Source: Halorubrum sp. JWXQ-INN 858
Lineage (GTDB): Archaea > Halobacteriota > Halobacteria > Halobacteriales > Haloferacaceae
Length of the DNA stretch: 64,000 nucleotides
Assembly (NCBI RefSeq): GCF_009806985.1
Contig: NZ_WUAX01000005.1
Span: 271,373-335,372, forward strand
Reading direction: 5' to 3'
Of this stretch, positions 25,156 to 32,792 are shown one piece after another. The notes beneath the pieces are model-generated. The model was not told the DNA's origin. It saw only the letters and a list, made by a program, of their open reading frames with translations, and did not search any database. Each line of letters begins with the position of its first letter. Within the stretch, counting starts at the first letter, position 1. A program made the position numbers and the translations under genes.

Positions 25156-25195
25156 TTTATAAATGTCGAGAACGGCATCCGCGATCCTTATAAAG
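25156..25195 (+). promoter_or_regulatory. Two TATA-like boxes ahead of the structured block
   Basis: TTTATAAAT (25156-25164) and CCTTATAAAG (25186-25195) are strong haloarchaeal TATA matches. The second predicts a start near 25218-25222, directly before the first stem. No open reading frame follows, so a non-coding RNA is the simplest product. Confidence 0.5.
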
Positions 25196-25224
25196 AGGTC
25201 CCGCTCAGACCGTATTCCCACCGT

Positions 25225-25545
25225 CGGCGCGCGCGAGAAACGCGCGCGAGGGAGCCCGCGACTGGCAGCAGCCAGTCGCGGCGAGGCTGGGGAGGTGTGA
25301 GGTGCGGTCGCGGTGCGGGGTGGGACTGGAAGGGGCAGCCGCGATCTCCGTGAGCGAAGCGAACGGAGGCTCGGGAGACTGCGTCTCCCGGTGGGACGAA
25401 GCACGGTGAAGCAAGCACCGCAGTACCCGCGGCGGCTCTTTTAAAGGGCCGTCGCGGAGTGTCCGAGGAGCGTAGCGAGCCGCGCGAGTCCTCGCGGCTG
25501 GGGCTTCCGAGGTAGCGGTCCGTGCGTCACTCATACCGATCGCAG
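25225..25545. ncRNA. Candidate structured RNA or dispersed repeat element
   Basis: The block contains several strong stems: GCGCGCG-AGAAA-CGCGCGC (25227-25246), CCGCGACTGGC-AGCA-GCCAGTCGCGG (25256-25281, 11 paired bases), GGGAGAC-TGC-GTCTCCC (25373-25389), and a weaker one around GCGGCGGCTCTTTTAAAGGGCCGTCGC (25429-25455). In between lies GGGTGGGACTGGAAGGGGC. It lacks the GAGGAAxGUC and ACAGAA cores of RNase P RNA and the helix-8 signature of SRP RNA. From general familiarity, similar GC-rich blocks recur between Halorubrum genes, so it may be a dispersed element instead. Strand is assumed plus from the TATA boxes. Confidence 0.4.
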
Positions 25546-25682
25546 GCAAATCGTCTTATAAGCGCATGGCCGGGGCTTCCGGTGCGGAAGTATCGGCGAC
25601 TAATAGGTGGACATCATTCCTCACCTCGTCTACTCGATCACGAGCGGGAAACGCCTAAGCCGCTGGCTCCCCGCCCTCAGGT

Positions 25683-26564
25683 ATGCAACCGATCTCGATC
25701 CTCGGCCCGGGGGCGACCGACCTCGCCGGAGCGCTCGCGGAGGGGTTCGACGGACGCGTCGCCGTCGTCGACCGCGACGACGGGACCGCCGAGGGGACCA
25801 CCGACGGCGGCGTCTCGGTGCCGGACGACGGAACCCCTGCGACCGCGTCCGACACCTCCGAGACCGCTGACGCCGCAGATGCCGCCGAACCCGCCGCGAC
25901 GTCGATACGGCTCTCGTCGGACGGCTCCTGGACCGGTCACGGAACCGTCGACGGCTTCGACGACCTGCTCGACGGGCTCGCGCCGGCCCACGACTACCTC
26001 GTCGCCGTCGGCTACACCCGCCTCCGCGTGCCCACGGTCCTGCTCGGGGCCGACCTCAACCCGGACGACGTCCCGGGCGACGTGATCGCGACCGCCGCTG
26101 CTCCCGGGGACCTCGATCTCGACGCGCTCCGCGCCGACCTCGACGCTGCGGAGCCGTGGATCACCCTCGAGGAGCTCGTGGACCGGGCCCGCGACGCGCC
26201 CGACGCGGACCGATCGGGCGCGATAGCGACCTTCACCGGGCGAGTTCGGGCGCGGGACGCGCCGGACGACGACCGAACGACCCACCTCGCGTTCGAGAAG
26301 TACGAGGGGGTCGCCCGCGAACGCATGAACGCCATCGCCGACGAGCTGACCGACCGGGACGGCGTCTTCGAGGTGCTCATGCACCACCGGACCGGCGTCA
26401 TCGAGGACGGCGAGGACATCGTCTTCGTCGTCGTCCTCGCCGGCCACCGCGAGGAGGCGTTTCGGACGGTCGAGGACGGGATCAACCGGCTGAAGGACGA
26501 GGTCCCGATCTTCAAGAAGGAGACGACGGAATCCGAGGCGTTCTGGGTCCATCAGCGGGCGTAG
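25683..26564 (+). CDS. moaE: Molybdopterin synthase MoaE with MobB-like N-terminal domain
   Basis: Large subunit of molybdopterin synthase, which converts cyclic pyranopterin monophosphate to molybdopterin with sulfur from MoaD. The MoaE domain is residues ~158-293: GAIATFTGRVRARDAPDD, LAFEKYEGVARERM, MHHRTGVIEDGED and the active-site lysines in PIFKKETTESEAFWVH. The N-terminal ~155 residues resemble a MobB domain but its P-loop reads GPGATDLAGAL, without the GKT/S of a working nucleotide site. An acidic Ala/Asp insert covers ~35-75. MoaD is not in the window. The fusion is common in haloarchaea; the degenerate loop is the odd part. Confidence 0.88.
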   Translation: MQPISILGPGATDLAGALAEGFDGRVAVVDRDDGTAEGTTDGGVSVPDDGTPATASDTSETADAADAAEPAATSIRLSSDGSWTGHGTVDGFDDLLDGLAPAHDYLVAVGYTRLRVPTVLLGADLNPDDVPGDVIATAAAPGDLDLDALRADLDAAEPWITLEELVDRARDAPDADRSGAIATFTGRVRARDAPDDDRTTHLAFEKYEGVARERMNAIADELTDRDGVFEVLMHHRTGVIEDGEDIVFVVVLAGHREEAFRTVEDGINRLKDEVPIFKKETTESEAFWVHQRA

Positions 26565-26900
26565 CCGGCGATCGCTCCCACGACAGTTTATAAGGCCCGT
26601 ATGGATCGGGCCGCTGCGCGGGGACCGCCGCATCCGCGGGCGAGCACGCCTCGGGCGATATGGCGGAATTTATTGCTGGTACGGCCGGCATAGTGTCGGC
26701 ACTATCGACCGGTAGTCGCCGTCGGGTTCGGGTATCGATCGCGGCGTTAAAAACACCCATAAACTGTCTCGGACCCTCTGAAACGGTTCTGAACGGTTCG
26801 TCTGACACGTTTCATCTCCCCGGGCCGCCTGAAAGCGTCCGAACGCCGCCGAACGTTCTTCCCTTTATAACACCCTCCATGGACAACGGTTGGGTGTATC
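26565..26900. other. Lower-GC intergenic region with promoter signals and hairpins
   Basis: No convincing gene in 336 bp. TTTATAAGG at 26586-26594 is a strong TATA box followed by the hairpin GGCCCG-TATGGAT-CGGGCC. ATAGTG-TCGG-CACTAT forms another stem near 26690-26705. TGAAACG (26779-26785) and CGTTTCA (26808-26814) are inverted copies 22 bases apart. TTTATAA at 26864-26870 serves the next gene. A short transcript from 26618 is possible. Confidence 0.55.
26864..26870 (+). promoter_or_regulatory. TATA box for the 26901 gene
   Basis: TTTATAA lies 30-36 bases before ATG 26901, predicting a leader of under ten bases. Confidence 0.6.
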
Positions 26901-27161
26901 ATGAGCGCGACTGCGACTCCCTCCACGGACGGGGGCCCGACCGAGGACCGAAGCAAGGAAGAGCGGCTGAAAACGTACCTGCTCGACCGCGCCGAGGACG
27001 GCGAGATGTACTTCAAGGGGAAGTTCATCTCGGAGGACGTCGACCTCTCGCCGAAGGAGATCGGCGCGCTGATGGTGAAGCTCCGGGACTCCGCCACTGA
27101 GCTCACCGTCGAGAAGTGGTCGTACACGGGCGCGACCACCTGGCGCGTCGAAACCGTCTAG
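26901..27161 (+). CDS. Small haloarchaeal DUF7123-like protein
   Basis: An 86-residue acidic protein, probably a small winged helix. After a polar N-terminus (MSATATPSTDGG) come KEERLKTYLLDRAEDGEMYF, KGKFISEDVDLSPKEIGALM and KLRDSATELTVEKWSYTGAT, a helix-turn-helix-like order ending in a short wing. I believe it belongs to the haloarchaeal DUF7123 family, from memory. DNA binding is plausible but unproven. It has its own promoter and the region before it is rich in possible operator repeats, so it may be autoregulated. Confidence 0.75.
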   Translation: MSATATPSTDGGPTEDRSKEERLKTYLLDRAEDGEMYFKGKFISEDVDLSPKEIGALMVKLRDSATELTVEKWSYTGATTWRVETV

Positions 27162-27315
27162 TCGGGCGGAGGCGCACAGCGGTCCCCGTCGAGCGCCACG
27201 ATCACCCGAACTCCCCGTTCTCCGACCCGTTTTCCCCTGGTTTCCACCCGTTGCGCTCCACCGATCGGGGACGGAACCGCCCGATCCCACCCACCGAGCC
27301 GCCGCCGACGCGGGG

Positions 27316-27322
27316 TTTATAC
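27316..27322 (+). promoter_or_regulatory. TATA box for the site-2 protease gene
   Basis: TTTATAC ends 24 bases before ATG 27346, a leaderless arrangement. Confidence 0.6.
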
Positions 27323-27345
27323 ACGCCCGTGGCTAACTCCTGACG

Positions 27346-28497
27346 ATGCCAGACCGCGAGGACGGGTCGCCGTCGGCGGAGGCCGACGTCCCCCGTCCGG
27401 AGCCCCTCCGGACGTTCTTTCGGGTCGACGACGTCCACTACGACGACGGTCGCGTCCGATACCGCGGCGAGTCGTACATCCCGGAGCGAACGCTGTTGCG
27501 CAAGGTCGTTCCGGCGTTCCGCGACCGCGGGTACGACGTCGAGCTCGAGGTGACCGAGGCGGGCCACGTCCTCGTCGCGACCCCGTTCGACCACGGCCGC
27601 GACGGGGTGCCGTGGACGAACGTCGTCCTGTTCGTCACGACGGTGCTCACGACGCTGTTCGTCGGCGCGTACGGGTGGTACTACGTCCCGCTCGGCGAGA
27701 TCCGCGCGAACCCCCTCACGATGCTGCAGGCGTGGCCGTTCACCGCCGCCGTGCTCGGCGTGCTGATGGTTCACGAGCTCGGCCACTACGCCGCGGGGAA
27801 GTACCACGGGATCGACGTCTCGCTCCCGTACGTGATCCCCTTTATCTTCCCGTTCGGGACGCTCGGCGCGGTCATCCGGATGCGCGGACGGATGCCGTCG
27901 CGGAAGGTGCTGTTCGACGTGGGCGTGGCCGGCCCGATCGCCGGGCTCGTCGCCACCGTCGTCGTGACGGTCATCGGGCTCTCGCTCGACCCGATCCGAG
28001 TGCCGGCGGAGGTCGCCAGCCAGTCGGGGACGATGATCCGCTTCAACAACCCGCCGCTGCTCACGCTCATCGCCGACCTGCTCGGCCAGCAGACGGGCTA
28101 CGAGGACCCGGGGCTGGCGGCCCATCCCGTGATCATCGGCGGCTGGGTCGGGATGTTCTTCACCCTGCTCAATCTCCTGCCGGTCGGCCAGCTCGACGGC
28201 GGCCACATGATCCGGGCGATGGTCGGCCCGCGCCAGGAGACGATCGCGTCGCTCGTCCCCGGCGTGCTCTTCGGGCTCGCCGCGTACCTCTACTACTGGC
28301 GCGGCCTCGGGCTCGACCAGTCGGTCGGGCTGTGGGCGTTCTGGGGCGTGTTCGCCATGGTGATCGCCTTCAACGGGCCGGCGAACCCGGCCGAGGAGGA
28401 TCGGCTCGGCCCCGCCCGCATGGCCGTCGGCGTCCTCACGTTCGCCGTCGGCGCGCTCTGTTTCCTGGTCGTCCCCATCGAGGTCGTCACGACCTGA
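27346..28497 (+). CDS. Site-2 protease (M50 metalloprotease)
   Basis: Intramembrane zinc protease of 383 residues. A soluble N-terminal region (~1-85) precedes about six transmembrane helices. VMVHELGHYAAGK carries the zinc-binding HExxH (near residue 142), and NLLPVGQLDGGHMI the third ligand (LDG motif, near 282). This class cleaves membrane-tethered substrates such as anti-sigma or transcription factors; no substrate is apparent here. No PDZ domain is inserted, as usual in archaeal forms. The FkbM-type methyltransferase begins 12 bases after the stop and is probably co-transcribed. Confidence 0.92.
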   Translation: MPDREDGSPSAEADVPRPEPLRTFFRVDDVHYDDGRVRYRGESYIPERTLLRKVVPAFRDRGYDVELEVTEAGHVLVATPFDHGRDGVPWTNVVLFVTTVLTTLFVGAYGWYYVPLGEIRANPLTMLQAWPFTAAVLGVLMVHELGHYAAGKYHGIDVSLPYVIPFIFPFGTLGAVIRMRGRMPSRKVLFDVGVAGPIAGLVATVVVTVIGLSLDPIRVPAEVASQSGTMIRFNNPPLLTLIADLLGQQTGYEDPGLAAHPVIIGGWVGMFFTLLNLLPVGQLDGGHMIRAMVGPRQETIASLVPGVLFGLAAYLYYWRGLGLDQSVGLWAFWGVFAMVIAFNGPANPAEEDRLGPARMAVGVLTFAVGALCFLVVPIEVVTT

Positions 28498-28508
28498 CCG
28501 AGTCACGC

Positions 28509-29309
28509 ATGACCGACCTCCGAACGCGGCTCGAACGGCTCGGGTTCCGCGGCTACTACCGCCTCGCCGACCTGACGTACGCGCTCGGCGTCGCCACCCC
28601 GAAACGGACCGTGGCCGGCCGCTACTGGAGCTACGAGCCGACGAATCCGCACGGCGACGACCCGGGGCTGGCGGCCCTCGCGGACCTCCCGTCCGACGCG
28701 ACCGTGTTCGACGTCGGGGCACACGTCGGCGAGCACGCGATCCCGCTGGCGGTCGGGACGGATCGGCGGGTCGTCGCCTTCGAGCCCAACGGGGAGAGCG
28801 CGGACCGGCTCGCGCGGAACGCCCGCCGGAACGGGCTCGACGGGAGCGTCGACCTCCGACGGATCGGCCTCGGCGACGCGAACGACGAGCTGACCTTCTA
28901 CCGCTCGACGTTCTCGAAGTGTTCCGCGTTCGACCGCGCGGACGCGACCCGCTGGGGGGCGAGCGTCGCCGCCGCCGAGCGCGTCCCGATACGTCGGCTC
29001 GACGACCTCCTCGACGGGACGACCGCATCGGCGACCGACGGCACCCCGACCGCCGGCCCCGTTCCCGACCCCTTGCGCGACTCCGACCCCTTGCCCGATC
29101 CCGACGCGATCAAGGTCGACGTCGAGGGTCACGAGCTCGCGGTGCTTCGGGGGGCCGCGGGGACGATCGACCGGTGCCGACCGCTCCTCGTCGTCGAGAC
29201 GCACGGCGCGGACGACGCGCGGGAGGTCCGTTCGTGGGTCACGGACCGCGGGTACGCCGTGGACGAGCGCGGTGACGTCCTCGTCTGTCGATCGTTCGCG
29301 GGCCCGTGA
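28509..29309 (+). CDS. FkbM family methyltransferase
   Basis: S-adenosylmethionine-dependent methyltransferase of 266 residues. The Rossmann core starts at VFDVGAHVGEHAIPLA (motif I, ~67-82), with VVAFEPNGESADRL (motif II) and the FkbM signature IKVDVEGHELAVLRGA near residue 200. An acidic proline-rich insert (GTPTAGPVPDPLRDSDPLPD) interrupts just before it. FkbM enzymes O-methylate sugars, polyketides or glycans; in haloarchaea many modify surface glycans, though nothing nearby supports that. ATG 28509 lies 12 bases after the protease gene. Confidence 0.85.
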   Translation: MTDLRTRLERLGFRGYYRLADLTYALGVATPKRTVAGRYWSYEPTNPHGDDPGLAALADLPSDATVFDVGAHVGEHAIPLAVGTDRRVVAFEPNGESADRLARNARRNGLDGSVDLRRIGLGDANDELTFYRSTFSKCSAFDRADATRWGASVAAAERVPIRRLDDLLDGTTASATDGTPTAGPVPDPLRDSDPLPDPDAIKVDVEGHELAVLRGAAGTIDRCRPLLVVETHGADDAREVRSWVTDRGYAVDERGDVLVCRSFAGP

Positions 29310-29389
29310 CCGAGCCCCGGTGGGCGGCGGCCGCCACGGATCGCGACCGGATCGCCATCAGTTTAGTGGTCGGGACGGAACGGGTATCC

Positions 29390-29788
29390 ATGAGCGAGAC
29401 CCTCGACTCGGACCTGTACCAGCGGACGAAGGCACTGCTCGAGCCGGGCGAGATCGAACTCGTCGGCTGTATCGTCCACACCGACCTCTCCGGGCAGGAG
29501 GACCTGGAGATGCACGAGCTGACCGTCGCGACCAACGACGTCATCGCCGAACACGCCGGGAGCGGGGAGACGTACATCGAGGCGGGCAACGACGACACGT
29601 CGTTCTCCTCGAACCAGTTCCAGGGGCGTACCCTCGAGGACGAGTCGTTCGTCTGGGAGTGTCAACAGCTCCTCCGCGACGGGACCTTCGACCTCGTGTT
29701 CTACTACGAAGCCGGGGTCGACCAGGACGCGCTCGCCACGGCCCTGGGGGAGCTCGACGGCGTCGGCGACGTGACGCAGGTCCCCTGA
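29390..29788 (+). CDS. DUF5778 family haloarchaeal protein
   Basis: A 132-residue acidic soluble protein, assigned to DUF5778 from memory. It begins MSETLDSDLYQRTKALLEPG and has an alternating alpha/beta pattern: LVGCIVHTDLSGQED, LTVATNDVIAEHAG, YIEAGNDDTSFSSNQFQGR and FDLVFYYEAGVDQDALATAL. No active-site motif is evident. It is the third gene in a co-directional series after the protease and methyltransferase, 80 bases beyond the latter's stop. The ATG at 29390 gives the expected family start. Confidence 0.75.
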   Translation: MSETLDSDLYQRTKALLEPGEIELVGCIVHTDLSGQEDLEMHELTVATNDVIAEHAGSGETYIEAGNDDTSFSSNQFQGRTLEDESFVWECQQLLRDGTFDLVFYYEAGVDQDALATALGELDGVGDVTQVP

Positions 29789-29865
29789 CGGGCGACCCGG
29801 CCGGTGGAACGGGTGGAACTGCTGTGTACCCTCTTCACGCGAACGGGGTCGCCCCGCGGATCCCT

Positions 29866-29872
29866 TTTATAA
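29866..29872 (+). promoter_or_regulatory. TATA box for the alpha/beta hydrolase gene
   Basis: TTTATAA lies 24-30 bases before ATG 29896; leaderless transcript predicted. Confidence 0.6.
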
Positions 29873-29895
29873 CCCGGCCACGGGAACGGTCACGC

Positions 29896-30666
29896 ATGGA
29901 GCGGATAACCCATCACGGGCGGGAGACCGCCTACCGAGTCTCGGATCGCGGCGGGGACGGTCCGGCCGTCTGTTGTGTCCACGGAAGCGGCGGGTCCTCG
30001 GAGGTGTGGAAGGCGCAGGCCCGGCTGTCGGACCGTTTCCCCGTCGTCTCGCTCGACCTCTCGGGCCACGGCGAGAGCGACGACCTGGACGCCGACCCCG
30101 GCTACGAGACGCTCGGCGCGTACGCGGACGACGTCGCCGCCGTCATGGACGCGACCGGCGCGACCGTCGTCTGTGGCAACTCGCTCGGCGGGGCGGTCGC
30201 CCAGTGGGTCGCGCTCGAACACGACGTCGCGCTCGACGGACTCGTGCTCGCGGGCACCGGCGCGAAGCTCGCCGTCCTCGAGGACCTCCTCGGCTGGCTG
30301 GCGACGGACTTCGACCGCGCCGTCTCCTTCCTCCACGGCGAGGACCGGCTGTTCCACGACGCGCCCGACGAGTACGTCGAGCACTCGGCGGCGACGATGC
30401 GCGCGTGCGGCCGCGCGGTGACGGAACGCGACTTCCGTACCTGCCATCGGTTCGACGTGCGCGACCGGCTCGTGGAGATCGACGTCCCGGCGCTCGCGGT
30501 CGTCGGCGAGCATGACCGGCTCACGCCCCCGGCGTACCACGACTACTTCGCCGACGAGATCGCCGACTGTGAACGCGCCGTTATCGAGGACGCGGCACAC
30601 CTCGCGATGATCGAACAGCCGGCGGCGTTCAACGCGGCCGTGGGCGCGTTCGTCGACCGGCTCTAG
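29896..30666 (+). CDS. Alpha/beta hydrolase
   Basis: Serine hydrolase of 256 residues with the alpha/beta hydrolase fold. CCVHGSGGSSEVWKAQA forms the oxyanion-hole HG motif (~residue 25-40), CGNSLGGAVAQW the nucleophile elbow with serine near residue 97, VVGEHDRLTPPAYH supplies the acid aspartate and EDAAHLAMIEQP the catalytic histidine. A helical cap lies at ~125-190. It resembles esterases and C-C hydrolases, but the substrate is unknown. It has its own promoter and no co-transcribed partner is apparent. Confidence 0.9.
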   Translation: MERITHHGRETAYRVSDRGGDGPAVCCVHGSGGSSEVWKAQARLSDRFPVVSLDLSGHGESDDLDADPGYETLGAYADDVAAVMDATGATVVCGNSLGGAVAQWVALEHDVALDGLVLAGTGAKLAVLEDLLGWLATDFDRAVSFLHGEDRLFHDAPDEYVEHSAATMRACGRAVTERDFRTCHRFDVRDRLVEIDVPALAVVGEHDRLTPPAYHDYFADEIADCERAVIEDAAHLAMIEQPAAFNAAVGAFVDRL

Positions 30667-31038
30667 TCACCGCCTTCGCCTCGTCAGGGACGTCGTGGCG
30701 CGCCGCCAACGGCCGCTCACCGGGCGGTAGACGCCGGCTTCCGGGCGACGCTCACGGGTCATCGGTCGCTCCGCGGATCGCCTGTCTCTTAAAAATCGTG
30801 TCGGATCTGGCGAGGTCTCCCGCGCCCGATCCTCTTCTCGTTTCGAACGCGTCGGCGGACGCTCTCGTCGATACTCCGTTCCGTTCGTCGCCGATGGGTC
30901 GTGTGTTCGATAGCGTCCGTACTCACCTCTTGATACATGCTAACACACCAACAGTCATAAACGATGCGGTTGCGGCGACCGTTGCACCCGCCCTGGCGGT
31001 CCGACACACCTTTGAAGAGCGGCTGTCGATCCGCGGCC
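30667..31038. other. Intergenic region before the DUF2391 pair
   Basis: This 372-bp gap has an AT-richer centre (30930-30965). On the minus strand a TATA-like CGTTTATG (30956-30963) lies about 20-25 bases before an ATG at 30938 that opens a 49-codon frame ending at TAA 30789; its product is basic and unlike haloarchaeal proteins. ACCTTTGAAG at 31008-31017 may be the promoter of the gene at 31039. Nothing else is recognised. Confidence 0.5.
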
Positions 31039-31716
31039 ATGAGGAACGACGACCGTTCGGGTCCGCCCCCGGCCGACGGGGTTGACCCCCGGGTCAGCGG
31101 CGTGTCCAACGGCGGACCCGAGAACCCGGACATCAACGACCTGTTGGCGAAGCTGGACGCGCTCGAGGGGGTCGTCGACGACGACGCCGAGCGCCGCAAG
31201 GTCCGCCAGACGATCGCCATGGTCGAGCGGATGCCGGGGAGTTCGGCGTTCCGGACGCGGATCAGCAAGTACACGAGCCGGGACGTCGCCGAGTCGTTCG
31301 TGGGGGCCGTGCTCTTCTCGCTCCCGCTGCTCGTGGAGGACGGCGTCTTCGAGATCGCGGAGTGGTTCCTCGCGGTCACCGTCGTGGGGGTGCCGGTGTT
31401 CTTCGTCGGCAACGCCCTGTTCGTGCTCGCGATGACGGCCGGCCTGCTCTACTACGCCGACTTCCGGCAGGTGCAGGTGACGAAGCCGATCTTCGGCGTC
31501 ATCCCCCGGCGATACGTCGGCGTCCTGGCGGTGTCGCTTTTCACCGCCGTCTTCATGCTGATGCTGTGGGGACGGCTCCACTCGGGAGACCCGACGGCGG
31601 CCGAACGGCTCGCCCGAGTGACGGTGATCTGGGCGGTGGCGGCGTTCGGGGCGGCGCTGGGTGACATCCTCCCGGGCGAGTCGAAGGGCGCGGACATCAG
31701 CGATCGCTTCGACTGA
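31039..31716 (+). CDS. DUF2391 family membrane protein (first copy)
   Basis: A 225-residue membrane protein of the DUF2391 family, role unknown. The N-terminal third is soluble: DINDLLAKLDALEGVVDD looks like a short coiled coil, followed by KVRQTIAMVERMPGSSAFRT. Four hydrophobic helices follow (~90-200), and the last conserved segment is FGAALGDILPGES. The next gene codes a clear paralogue, with stretches of near-identical DNA including synonymous sites. A TATA-like box near 31008-31017 is 22-31 bases upstream of the ATG. Confidence 0.82.
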   Translation: MRNDDRSGPPPADGVDPRVSGVSNGGPENPDINDLLAKLDALEGVVDDDAERRKVRQTIAMVERMPGSSAFRTRISKYTSRDVAESFVGAVLFSLPLLVEDGVFEIAEWFLAVTVVGVPVFFVGNALFVLAMTAGLLYYADFRQVQVTKPIFGVIPRRYVGVLAVSLFTAVFMLMLWGRLHSGDPTAAERLARVTVIWAVAAFGAALGDILPGESKGADISDRFD

Positions 31717-31770
31717 CGCGAGGCGCGGGCCGAGCCCGCGTCCACCGCGTCCGCCGGGACGCCGACGGCT

Positions 31771-31778
31771 TTTATAAA
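31771..31778 (+). promoter_or_regulatory. TATA box for the second DUF2391 gene
   Basis: TTTATAAA lies 22-29 bases before ATG 31800. The second copy therefore has its own leaderless promoter and is not simply a distal operon gene. Confidence 0.65.
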
Positions 31779-31799
31779 CCCCGCCGTGAGCCATGACGT

Positions 31800-32540
31800 A
31801 TGAGCCACGACGAGGGACCGGGAGCGCCGTCGGGAGGCGGCGCGGGGGGCGGGGGCGGGGGCGACTGGGGCGGTAACTCGGATCGGGACGTCGGCATAAG
31901 TCGGCACGTCGATCCGGAAAACCCGGACATCAGCGACCTGCTCGACAAGCTCGACGCGTTGAAAGAGACGGTCGACGAACCCCACGAACGGGAGAAGGTC
32001 CGCCAGACGATCTCGCTCGTCGAGCGGATGCCGGGGAGTTCGGCGTTCACGACGCGGATCAGCAAGTACACGAGCCGGGACGTCGCCGAGTCGTTCGTCG
32101 GCGGGATCGTGTTGTCGCTCCCGCTGCTCGTGGAGGACGGCGTCTTCGACATCGCCGCGTGGTTCGTGGCGTCGACGGTCGGACCCGTCCCGGTGTTCCT
32201 CGCGTTCAACGTCCTGTTCGTCGTCGCGATGACGACGGGGCTGTTGTACTACGCCGACTTCCGTGACGTCCGGATCGAGAACCCGCTTCTCGGGATCGTC
32301 CCGCACCGACTCGTCGCCGTGTTGCTGATCTCCTTTACCGTCGCCTTCTCGATGATGCTCCTCTGGGGCCGGCTCCACGAGGGCGATCCCCCGGCGGTGG
32401 AGGCGTTCGCCCGGGTGACCGTGATCTGGGCGGCGGCGGCGTTCGGGGCGGCGCTGGGGGACATCCTCCCGGGCGAGTCCGAGGGGCGGAAGCTCGGCGA
32501 CCGCTTGGGCGACCTCGGCGAGTCGCTCCGCGACGACTGA
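31800..32540 (+). CDS. DUF2391 family membrane protein (second copy)
   Basis: Paralogue of the preceding gene, 246 residues. The N-terminus is a glycine-rich stretch (GGGAGGGGGGDWGG) absent from the first copy. The soluble segment DISDLLDKLDALKETVDEP, the joint block VERMPGSSAFTTRISKYTS, four membrane helices and FGAALGDILPGESEG match copy one. The C-terminus adds KLGDRLGDLGESLRDD. The two proteins may form a hetero-oligomer through their coiled-coil-like segments, which is inference only. An out-of-frame ATG at 31793 is ignored because the frame at 31800 matches the paralogue. Confidence 0.82.
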   Translation: MSHDEGPGAPSGGGAGGGGGGDWGGNSDRDVGISRHVDPENPDISDLLDKLDALKETVDEPHEREKVRQTISLVERMPGSSAFTTRISKYTSRDVAESFVGGIVLSLPLLVEDGVFDIAAWFVASTVGPVPVFLAFNVLFVVAMTTGLLYYADFRDVRIENPLLGIVPHRLVAVLLISFTVAFSMMLLWGRLHEGDPPAVEAFARVTVIWAAAAFGAALGDILPGESEGRKLGDRLGDLGESLRDD

Positions 32541-32584
32541 CCACGGCGCGTCCCCAGTGTGGCCGGGATCACGCGGGAACCCGA

Positions 32585-32692
32585 GACCGGTTCGTCGGTC
32601 CACTCCCTCTCCGATCCAGCGACCGGTTCGTCGGTCCACTCCCTCTCCGATCCAGCGACCGGTTCGTCGGTCCACTCCCTCTCCGATCCAGC
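32585..32692. repeat. Three 36-bp tandem repeats
   Basis: Three identical, or nearly identical, 36-bp copies (32585-32620, 32621-32656, 32657-32692) with the core ACCGGTTCGTCGGTCCACTC, followed by a partial fourth. They lie in the gap before the hsp20-like gene. An open frame runs through and joins the hsp20 frame, but a promoter-like CTTTTTCG near 32762-32769 downstream argues that the repeats are not translated. Confidence 0.95.
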
Positions 32693-32792
32693 GGCCGGTC
32701 GACCCCCGCTCCGGCGGTCCGTCGGCCCACGCTCGGCCTCGATCCGACCCACGTACCACACCTTTTTCGCCGGTGACCCCCAACGGCTACAT

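Larger units (their letters stand above)
25036..25682. other. Long non-coding region between pyrH and moaE
   Basis: No convincing protein gene is seen in these 647 bp: frames in every direction are short, basic and unlike haloarchaeal proteins. It holds the leftward pyrH promoter, three rightward TATA-like boxes (TTTATAAAT 25156-25164, CCTTATAAAG 25186-25195, CTTATAAGC 25555-25563), and a stem-rich block at about 25225-25545. CGCCTAAG near 25651 is a weak candidate promoter for moaE. Confidence 0.7.

Noticed and set aside
25225-25545. RNase P RNA or SRP 7S RNA
   Set aside because: The conserved cores expected for each (GAGGAAxGUC and ACAGAA; CAGGxCCGGAAGGxAGCAG) are absent on both strands.
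25205-25549. Minus-strand protein over the structured block
   Set aside because: The frame is basic and Ser/Arg/Ala-rich, spans perfect hairpins and resembles no haloarchaeal protein.
26660-27100. 147-codon plus-strand frame before and over the DUF7123-like gene
   Set aside because: Its second half is an out-of-frame reading of that gene and its first half lacks acidic haloarchaeal character.
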